From Chalara sp. BL73 (taxonomy: Eukaryota; Ascomycota; Leotiomycetes; Helotiales): a stretch of DNA of 19,647 nt. Under the pieces are notes generated by a model. The model was not told the origin of the DNA. It worked only from the letters and a program-made list of their open reading frames with translations, and searched no databases. Of the stretch, positions 11,101 through 18,431 are shown piece by piece. The stretch lies in contig CAKJVC010000165.1 in NCBI GenBank assembly GCA_918026815.1, forward strand, positions 1 through 19,647. The letters run 5' to 3'. The position numbers and the translations under genes were made by a program. Position 1 is the first letter of the stretch; each line of letters starts with the position of its first letter.

Positions 11101-13026
11101 TTTAACATGCGAAATAGCTTTAAAATCGACGCTATTTACAACTTTTTTTTGAATTCGTTAATACTAGTATAAAAAAAAAGCAACACAAAAAAACGTAGCT
11201 ATTGAAATAGCTTATACAAGCTAATATCAATTAAAAGAGAATTATATGTAATCGATTTACTTTACGGCTTAACTACTTTCCGATTAACAACCGTAAAGCT
11301 TTACTATACAAAAAAAAACCAGAAAAATAGCAAGCTTGCACAATTTTTACGGTTTGTAAGCTTTGCTACAAGCTTCGAACAGCTGCTACAGCTCAAGAAT
11401 TCAATTACTGTTTTTGTGCTACTGCTACAATTACAACTAGTTAAACGCGGCCGAAAAAAACTTTGCAAAAACTCTTTTTTTAATATTACGGCTTTTATAC
11501 AAAAAAACAATTTGTTTGCAGTTTTTCGCTAATTAGAAATTACAAACTTGCTGAAAAAAAAAGTATTTAAAATTGTAAACTTTGCTATAGTTTTTTAAAA
11601 CGTACGAATCTTTAATTTAAAGTTCGTCGACGAAATCAAAAACAAAAAAACTAATTAAGCTTTCAAAAAATCACGTTTAATTATTCAAGCTTACAACAAT
11701 TTAAAAAAAAAACTCGTACTGACTTAATTACTTACAATTCAACGAGTTAGCTAACATTTAATACTTTGCTTTGCGGCCTGTTTACAGTCTGTAAAAACTT
11801 TATATTTTCGAGATATTTTTTAAGTTTACGTTTAATCAGCTACTAAGTTTAACCGTGACTTTTATATTACGCTTTTACTAGAACTAGCTAGCAAACTAAG
11901 CAAAAGCTTAATTTTTAAAATAGTTAAACTACTGTACAGCGTTCCGGAAGCCGGCAACTACTAGTTTAAAATTTATTACACGCATTACTTAAAAAAACTC
12001 GGAATAAGCTAATCAACTTACGACTTATGCTTTTTGTTTAGCAACTAACTTTTCGGGCTTGTCGGTTTACAAACCGATAACACGTTGTTTTTCGGAAATT
12101 TTAACTTTGTAGAACTAAAGCAATATAAACTAGAACAAGCTCGATTTTCGGCTAAGAATAAAAAAGCTTTTACGCTCGACTACTTAATTAAGTTTAATAA
12201 AAGCTTTATAAAGCTCGACAAAGCCGGAACTATTACACTTTTCTAAGAACGCTAATACAAAAATTTTAAGCTTGTCGATACCGGTTTTTTTTTAACTACT
12301 AGCTTTAGAAGTCTGACTCGTATTGTTAATACTAAAAATCAATATATTGCTCAACGTGCAAAAAAAGTTTACATCGCTTTTGTATTACAGCCGGAAGCTT
12401 TTTTTGATTTATTTTTTGCAGTTTAAACAACTAATCTTAACGAAAAAGCTATTAAAACTTTAAACAAACAGTTTTAGTAGCAAATCGACAACTTTACTTG
12501 CGGCTTTCGATTCGTTAAGCTAAATATTAAGACTTTGAACTTACTAGTATTTACTAACTTTTTTTTCGCTAACAATAAAATTTTTTTATTTTAAATTAAG
12601 TATATATTAGTACTAGCTAACAGTCAGAATCGAGCAAATATTATTTACTAGTTGTTAGTCAAGTGCAAAAAAGTAATAAAAAGCGTATTAGTTTTCGAGC
12701 TTTATGTTATAGCTTATAGATTTAATATCGGCGCTTCGATTAAAACTACGATCGACAAAATTTTTAATATTACTTTTTTTCTAGTTTTTTGCACAAATTC
12801 AAAGTTATTGTACGACTGCTTCGTTAAGTTGAAAACTACATAAAAAAAACGGCTTATAATCGACGTTTTATGCTTTCGCCAATTATATAAACGAAAAAAG
12901 ATCGCGAAAGTTAAGTAAATAAATAGTAATAGTAATCTCGCTGACTTTTTTACTAAAAGCAAAGTTTTTACGGCTTTAAAACAGCTTATTAACACTAATA
13001 CAATCGATATCCGAGCCGTAAAATAA
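8155..13026 (+). pseudogene. element B gag-pol polyprotein pseudogene (Ty1/Copia)
   Basis: One frame (frame 1) can be followed for about 1,620 codons; the start is tentative (GTG at 8155, possibly a mutated ATG). Domains in order: Gag (KKATVKNFNLYVIAKIKKYT from about 8316; the longest stop-free stretch is 8713-8988); a zinc knuckle RCFVCKKKNCRL-stop-KH at 9415-9462 (Cys-x2-Cys-x4-Cys-x4-His); protease IIIDTGAFKHSTAGY with DTGA at 9940-9951; integrase with zinc-site Cys (YCFYC, about 10458), VIDIIYID and TLLVYGAYLRITK (10960-11000); RT with LYSVPEAGN and the catalytic box LQTDN (12067-12081); RNase H with CTNSKLLYDCFVKL and LADFFTKS; end near IRAVK. Stops are TAA or TAG. The RT active-site DD reads DN and integrase zinc-finger His codons read Tyr. 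Confidence 0.93.
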
Positions 13027-13066
13027 GTAAAAAAAACCGAATAAAAAACGTTACGAAGCGTTACAA

Positions 13067-13118
13067 ACGTTTTGCAAAAACGTTTTGCAAAAACATTTTA
13101 TAAAAATGTTTTGCAAAG
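13067..13118. repeat. four tandem 13-bp repeats downstream of element B pol
   Basis: Units ACGTTTTGCAAAA (twice, perfect), ACATTTTATAAAA and ATGTTTTGCAAAG follow each other without gaps. They lie just after the gag-pol stop, in the element's 3' untranslated region. Confidence 0.85.
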
Positions 13119-13266
13119 GCGGTTTAAAAGGGTATTTGCGAATAAGATACTAGCTAATAAAAAAGCCTATCGACCTGGCTACTGGCCAGTTAAATTAATT
13201 TTTTTTTTGATTTTTTTTATCGATTTTATTTAATAGCAATTCAGGGCATTCTTAAAGTATGTCCAG
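13119..13266 (+). other. element B 3' untranslated region
   Basis: Runs from the tandem repeats to the right LTR. It keeps words such as GACCTGG and TGGCCAG, so it is largely unmutated. No clear purine-rich tract precedes the LTR (it is preceded by AAGTATGTCCAG). Confidence 0.5.
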
Positions 13267-13437
13267 TGTTTGTACGTAAATTAGTTATTGAATGAGGGAC
13301 AGGTCATGTGACACCGTCACATGACCCTAGAAAGGGCATATCCTCATTCCTCCATTCAACTTTCAACAAAACAATCACATTTAACTTAAGCAATCCACGT
13401 AAAGACGTGGTGTTGCCACAGGTAGAGTGATCCGACA
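13267..13437 (+). repeat. element B right LTR
   Basis: 171 bp, TG...CA. It carries A or T at five of the seven sites that differ from the left LTR and keeps G at the other two. The perfect palindrome is conserved at 13302-13326. Confidence 0.95.
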
Positions 13438-13442
13438 ATATA
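13438..13442. repeat. target-site duplication ATATA, right copy
   Basis: Directly follows the CA end of the right LTR and matches 7894-7898. Deleting the Copia element plus one copy puts 7896-7898 in frame with 13443. Confidence 0.9.
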
Positions 13443-15175
13443 CTAAAAATTTTTTTTTAAAAAACTGTTGTATATTATTTCGACAATATTTTAATTTTTT
13501 TAAAAAAACCGAAAAAAACACAAAAAACATATAAAGCAAATTATAAAAAAATTCGTTTAAATAAACTTTTAGCTAAAACTATCGAAATACAAGTTTAACG
13601 TTACTAAAATAAACTTTTTAAAATATATTGTCGAAACAAAGTATTTCGCAATTAACTTTATTAAAATCAAAAATATTTAAAAATAAAAATTACTACGCAA
13701 CGTAAAAAACGTACAATTATTTTTAAAATTCGCTAATTTTTGCCGACAATTTATTAAAAAATATTCGGGACTTATATATTTTTTAACGCAACTAACTAAA
13801 AAAAACGTATTTTTCAAATAAGAAATAAATTAAAAAACAATTTTTAAAAAAATTAAAAACAAGTTTACTAAAAAAACTTATTTTTAAATATTACAACTGT
13901 AATAAAGCAAATATAGTAAAAATCGATATTTCCGATATAATAATAAAAACAGTATATTTTTAAAAAAACAATAACAGCAAACTACATTTTGTTGTTTATT
14001 TTTTAAAAACTATATTATTAGCTAAACGAAACTATAACATATACAAAAAAAAACTATTTGCAATTGTAAAAGCGTTTAAATACTAATGTATTTACTTGCA
14101 AAAAGCTAAGTTTACAATTACTATTTATACCGATTATATAAATTTTCGAACTTTTACTATTATTAAAGTTTTAAAAAATCGAAAATTAGTTAAATAAGCA
14201 AAAAAACTAGCCGGATTTAATTTAGTTATTAAATATATTAACGAAACAAATAATACTAAAGTTAACGCGCTAAACAGAAAACTAAAATATAAAAACTTTA
14301 AAATATATAAAAAAACAGTTTTGCTTAAAATGTTTAAAAACGGTAATTTTGTTTTTAATATAAAAAAAGTTGCAATTATTATAAAACACGATTTTAGTAA
14401 ATTTTAGTTAATGCGCTTTAAAAATAGCGCGAAATTTTTTTTTAGCGTACAACGTATACTAAAACTTACTTTGCAAAAAAATAAAAAAAACAACAGAATT
14501 CTTTAACAAAAAAATACAAAAAAACTGTATATACTAAAAAAAATAAAAAAAAGCTTTATTAAAAAACAATATAGCTTTTTTGTACACGAACATTAAAAAA
14601 TTAAAAAAACTTATAAAAAAATTGCAAAAACTTTTTAATGCTTAAAATTAAAAATTACAGTAAAAACAGTAATTAGCAGTTGTAATATTTGTATTAAAAA
14701 CAAAGTACTTCGCCGAGCTTTTTATAAACAAATAAAAACAATTCTAATACTATTTACATTGTAAAAATCGATATTTTAAAACTTTATTGTTAAATTTTCG
14801 AAGTTTAAAAATTTAATAACAAAAATAAAATACAATTTTATTTTAGTTATAGTAAAAAAGTTAATAAAGTATATAATACTCGTTTTATACTACAAGTTAA
14901 ATACAGCAAAAAACTTTGTATACATTTTTTTTAAAAAAGTAATTGTTTTACACGAACTACTAAAAAAAATTATATTAAACAAAAACAAGTTTTTTACGTT
15001 TAAGTTTTAAATAAGTTTAATAGCGCAGTTAAACGCTAAAAAAAAGCTATTTATATTTTTTTATTTATATTTTTTTATTTATAAATAAACAGTTAAACAG
15101 AAAAAATAAACTAAATAGTAAAAGTATATTTTAAATGCTATATTAACTACAAACAAAACAATTAAGTATAACTAT
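13443..15175 (+). pseudogene. element A pol remnant, 3' part (RT box, RNase H, integrase to break)
   Basis: Opens with VVYYFDNILIF (13467-13499), the ghost of the Gypsy RT active site YLDD with the second Asp read as Asn. It continues with [14 protein letters not shown] (family LGFxNFYRRFI), RNase H (VKIDISD, AIVKAFKY, TIYTDYINF at about 14120-14145), the NALNRK end of RNase H (about 14263-14280), and the integrase zinc-site Cys (SCNICIKNK, about 14678). The integrase core follows (TILILFTL, YNFILVIVKKLIKY, FTFKF, SLIAQLNAKK), then the QTE-like stretch NSxTEKIN and CYINYKQNN just before the break. Frame changes (3, then 1, then 2, then 1) show small indels. The coding frame stops in mid-codon at 15175. 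Confidence 0.82.
15171..15175. repeat. putative target site ACTAT at the element C insertion point
   Basis: The five bases before the TG of the element C LTR. The bases after this LTR (TCCGT) do not match, so the second copy, if present, should be at the other end of element C, outside the window. Confidence 0.5.
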
Positions 15176-15485
15176 TGTGGCGGGGAACATGCTGAAAGCA
15201 AGAACAGCAACAGGATCTAGCACAAAACTCATAGGCGTGATAGCGGTGGCTGTAGCATACTGGAGAGAGCACCGGCGAGCCTAAGCTCTATATAATAGAT
15301 AAACGTCAATAGCTTATAAAGGTGTAAAATATAAAAGGGTGGAAAAGTGTGTTGTATTAATGATGATGCGCCTCCCTACCGGAAGCGCAGATTATATACA
15401 ACTCATGCTCCTCAGGTCACATGACTGACCACTCATGAGTATCACGTAACAGAGTGTGAAAAGAAAGAAAATCGTCCCCACCACA
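15176..15485 (-). repeat. element C 3' LTR (310 bp)
   Basis: Begins TGTGGCGGGGA and ends TCCCCACCACA, giving near-perfect 11-bp inverted ends bounded by TG and CA. It starts exactly where the mutated element A sequence stops. Orientation is set by a purine-rich tract on the - strand directly outside the CA end. TATA-like words occur inside (CTATATAATAG, and TGTATATAATC on the - strand). It contains GTCACATGAC at 15416-15425, a 10-mer also in the unrelated Copia LTR. Confidence 0.8.
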
Positions 15486-15500
15486 TCCGTCCCCTCTCTC
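15486..15500 (-). other. polypurine tract of element C
   Basis: On the - strand GAGAGAGGGGACGGA runs straight into the TGTGG of the LTR. This is where the plus-strand primer of reverse transcription lies, so it fixes the element orientation and the LTR as 3'. Confidence 0.75.
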
Positions 15501-15593
15501 ATACGTGCTCGCCCCGAGCACTAGTCAGTAGAGGTTTGCGTTCAGTTAGATCGAGCTTCTTTCCTCTGATATTGCCTCATGAATTGTCGTCGC

Positions 15594-15603
15594 ATCACGT
15601 GAT
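15594..15603. promoter_or_regulatory. palindromic E-box ATCACGTGAT
   Basis: A perfect 10-bp palindrome with the bHLH core CACGTG, 136 bp upstream of the ATG of the antisense ORF at 15739. Its role as a regulatory site is inferred from the motif and position only. Confidence 0.4.
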
Positions 15604-15647
15604 TCACCTCCTACCTTCGAGGGTGAATATCAATTTGCCTGGCCAGC

Positions 15648-15738
15648 AATAAAATATCGACCCCTCCATATCACCCCTCTTTATCCTTCTCCAACCTACA
15701 ACCCTACAACAACAACAACAACTCGATCTCCAATAATC
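15648..15738 (+). promoter_or_regulatory. possible promoter and 5' UTR for the ORF at 15739
   Basis: A TATA-like AATAAAATA (15648-15656) is followed by a C/T-rich stretch (15661-15692) and a run of five CAA units ending near 15722. This arrangement is common before fungal start codons. The ATG has A at -3. Confidence 0.4.
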
Positions 15739-15957
15739 ATGATTTTCCTCGAACAATATCATAAGAATCTAATCTATCATTTGTATAATATTCAGCTGCC
15801 TGATCTTTTGCGAGAATCAATTGCTAACTGTTTATCTTCTGATAGACTTCCTCTCACAACTACCCCTCATTCGAGCTCCTTATACAACCCCTCATCTGAT
15901 CCTTTCATACTCGACTGTATCGAGCATACAATTGAATCAAATAAGCTATTAGTATAA
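15739..15957 (+). CDS. small hypothetical protein antisense to element C
   Basis: 72 codons, no family recognised. The N-terminus, MIFLEQYHKNLIYHLYNIQL, looks helical and is followed by a Ser/Thr/Pro-rich middle and an acidic stretch. What favours it is the fungal-style leader upstream: TATA-like box, CT-rich tract, CAA repeats, and A at -3. It ends at TAA 15955-15957. Another frame just downstream stays open with a balanced composition (SSLQRFQYVVVAQIDFLIGF, about 15970-16045), which could be a continuation after a frameshift or an exon. It lies on the strand opposite to element C's pol. Chance ORF remains a real alternative. Confidence 0.3.
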   Translation: MIFLEQYHKNLIYHLYNIQLPDLLRESIANCLSSDRLPLTTTPHSSSLYNPSSDPFILDCIEHTIESNKLLV

Positions 15958-16179
15958 AAGAATCGAAAGGTATTTCTTCATTGCAACGCTTTCAATACGT
16001 TGTCGTTGCGCAGATCGATTTCCTGATCGGTTTTTGCCTTCACTATTGACTCACAACCCCATCACAATCCCCTCTTTTCTTTACACTCAATTCTCCACTT
16101 CACACTCAATTCTCTACTTCATGCTTGCTGTCGATACAAATCAGAGCTAAGTCGTTCCTTTTCCTGACTTGTTCCTATC

Positions 16180-16850
16180 ACTAACTAGTATTAGAAACAG
16201 AAATCATCGAGCAAAGTGAACTTCGCGACCACACAATTGGAAATAAGGTGAAGCGCCAGCAAAGCTGCGCCAGCGAGGCTGCAACGCAAAAACTATAAGT
16301 ATGCCGGATCCCCCTTCTCAATCCTCATTGCTAACTGCTGTCTGTAGCTCCTCAACTACCTTCAACAACCATACAATTGAGAATAAGGTCAAGGCTCGAG
16401 TAAAACAACAAACACAATCATTCTTCTCTCCTCTTCGAACAATCTTCCGGATCTCATAATGAAGTATCAAAGTGTAATATCAAAGTAAGCGGCCTTTGTA
16501 TCTATCGACGTCACACTCCTAACGTCGCTGTAGTACCCCCAAGTCGTAGTAAATAGAGCAAAGCTGAAATACCAGCAAAGCTATAAATAAGTCGGATCGT
16601 TCTTCATAATCCTTATTGCTAACTGTTACTTATAGCTTCTTTTCAACCTCAACAACCATACAATTAGAAACAAAGTCAAAACTCGAGCAAAACAACAAAT
16701 GCAGTCACTCCTTTTTCACTCTCGAACTATGCTCCGAATCAAAATGTTATTCAGAAATAAAGCAAAGCAACAAAGTAACAAGTCCTCACCGTTCAACAAT
16801 ATCATAGTTCTGACGTCGCTGTAGCACTGCAAGTCATAGCGTCAAAAGCG
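16180..16850. repeat. degenerate tandem repeats, period about 290 bp
   Basis: The block around 16295-16545 recurs at about 16583-16835. Shared landmarks are CGGATC (16305/16593), ATTGCTAACTG, CAACAACCATACAATT, CTCGAG(C/T)AAAACAACAAA, and ACGTCGCTGTAG (16522/16813). Further partial matches (ACACAATTGGAAATAAGGT at about 16232; ATTAGAAACAGAAATC at about 16189) suggest older, shorter copies upstream. Differences between units are mostly transitions. Confidence 0.7.
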
Positions 16851-18431
16851 TAAGCCTAAAAAAACCTGACGGATCTGATTCCAGCGCGACTACCTGCGAT
16901 CAAACTGTACCGGTTGGCTTTAAGAACGTGCACGCTTCCGCCTGTACTGACCTTCCCCCTTCCGAATACAGTCACTGTGCAGTTTTCGGGTCTCTCCGCT
17001 GTTCTTTCGAGTCGAGAAACACTGCCAGCATAAGTCTCAATCCTCGAAAAGCAGTGCTTGCTATCTCCATCACACTTCCTCGTTGAGCTATTTGTCTCCT
17101 TGTTGCGGCGATCCTTTACTTGTATTTTCACTGATTGACTATAAAAGAACCTCACTCGAAACGGCCCGACGCGTTGTCATTAATAGCAGCGTTAAAGTTG
17201 TTCGGCTCAAACGTCGCGCAATTGTTCCTTAGTTGATGAGATCTCCTACCCGTAGCCTACTTTGTCTGTTAAGCTTCGGTTGCTCTTAGCAGCGAAAGCG
17301 GAAATCCACCCACTAAAAAGCTTGCTTTCATAAGCGAGCTTTAAAGTGTTCAATGTGTTGCGTTCTTTATCGCTACAGAGTTGAATTCCAGGCCTTTGCA
17401 CCTTGTGCATCGTTTGCTTGTTAGTACTCGGGATTGCCCGTCCGTGGATCCTTGATCCTATTTCCGGAAAGCAACAAGCTAAGTCCGGTTCAGGCTTGTT
17501 GTGGCTAAGTATCCCTGAGCGCTATCGAATCCCTTTGTCGTTTTCTCTTGGCTAATAGCGTTACAGAATAAGAACCCTTAGGATCGGAATAAGCTTCTCT
17601 GAACTAGAACTGGACCTACTGGAACTGCTGGATCTGGAGCCGGATCGTGAGCTATAAAGGCATTTTCGGGTTATTGGAGCATATCAGGCTTGCTGGGAGC
17701 CTGTAGAGTTGTTCTAAAGCTTGAGGTCTCTTTTAGGCTATCAATCTCCACGGGCTTGGAGTCAAGTTGAGTGCTGGGAGTAGCTGCCCTGGCGTTCCTT
17801 CCTCAAGCTTTAAGGAGTTTGCTAAAAAGCTGCACTTCGTTTAGGCTTCTCCTAATAATTTTTTGTTTTTCTCCTCGGAGTAGCTGGAAATCTTTTTATT
17901 TCCCTGGCCGCTCTGATCTTTTTCACTGTGCCTTTGGAGGCTTTCTATAAAGCTTTTTGTGGTCTTGGGGCATATGCGGCTTTGGGGGCTGTTTGACTTG
18001 ATTGGCCTATCTAGAGATAGCTTGCTGTTTCTCTTACTATTTTCGTGAGCTTCTGGAAGTTGCGTTCCGCTTGCCGGTACGATAGTTACTGAAGCTTTTC
18101 CTCCCTGCACCTATAAGTGTCTAAGCCACAACTACGACCCCTACCCATGTAACGGAGTGCTGAATTGTGCGCGTCCTGGCCCACGAAAAGCAGAGATAAA
18201 AGCACTGTCGAAAGGATCGTCGCTAAGCTGGTAGGTAAAACGTGTAGTAGCTAGTAACAGCTGCTGTCGGCGACCCGGTTTAAGACCCGTTGTAGTGCCG
18301 GCCAAGACTTTCTTCCTACTATAGAAGAGCTTCTAGGCTGGTAGCGCTTTGAACCTTTAGTAGTCCGAAAGTTTTTCAGAATCATTTACCCGGGCATATA
18401 GGCTTCTCTGTGCGTTCGTTAAATAAAGTGG

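Larger units (their letters stand above)
7899..13437 (+). mobile_element. Element B: complete Ty1/Copia retrotransposon, 5.5 kb, hypermutated
   Basis: Two 171-bp LTRs (TG...CA) flank a single gag-pol frame ordered gag, protease, integrase, RT, RNase H. This order is diagnostic of Copia. The 5-bp ATATA duplication borders it. It is nested in the reverse transcriptase of element A. Gag-pol stays in one frame from the zinc knuckle through RNase H, so the copy was silenced by point mutation and not by indels. Confidence 0.95.
4767..15175 (+). mobile_element. Element A: hypermutated Ty3/Gypsy LTR retrotransposon, interrupted by elements B and C
   Basis: Gag, reverse transcriptase, RNase H and integrase remnants occur in Gypsy order on the + strand in sequence that is about 80% A+T. 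The left end begins near TGTCACGAAC (4767, repeated at 4786). The element is split by the Copia element at 7899-13437 and cut at 15175 by the 3' LTR of element C. The missing integrase C-terminus and right LTR should lie beyond the right edge. Nearly every G before A is lost, so Glu and Asp codons read as Lys and Asn, and many Gln and Trp codons are stops. It is the oldest layer because both other elements are inserted into it. Confidence 0.85.
15501..18431 (-). other. long 3' region of element C between pol and LTR
   Basis: About 2.9 kb of GC-balanced sequence with no recognised family. On the - strand, pieces of open frame occur at 17841-18110 (89 aa, Lys/Ser-rich), around 17540-17680 (a Ser/Arg-rich piece SSRSGSRSSSSS, and SDPKGSYSVTLLAKRKRQRD in another frame), and at 16856-17155 (99 aa). 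They are separated by stops and look like a decayed extra gene or gag-like sequence. The left part holds degenerate tandem repeats and a possible antisense gene. It could also contain a further inserted element that I do not recognise. Confidence 0.5.

Noticed and set aside
11304..11510. 68-aa minus-strand ORF
   Set aside because: Antisense of the Copia integrase-to-RT linker; its Phe/Ser/Cys richness reflects A-rich coding sequence on the other strand.
12714..12995. 93-aa minus-strand ORF
   Set aside because: Antisense shadow of the Copia RNase H region, which is clearly coding on the + strand (CTNSKLLYDCFVKL, LADFFTKS).
13067..13118. CRISPR-like short repeats
   Set aside because: The 13-bp units are directly adjacent with no spacers, and the host is a fungus. 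It is a simple tandem repeat.
4965..15170. Ordinary CpA-directed RIP as the whole explanation
   Set aside because: ACA and GCA are abundant in saturated stretches, and only one of seven LTR differences is at CpA; the 5' pyrimidine is the shared feature. The process may still be RIP with a shifted preference.
15176..15485. Solo LTR
   Set aside because: No matching 5-bp duplication flanks it (ACTAT versus TCCGT), and a polypurine tract abuts its CA end. Both indicate the 3' LTR of a full element.
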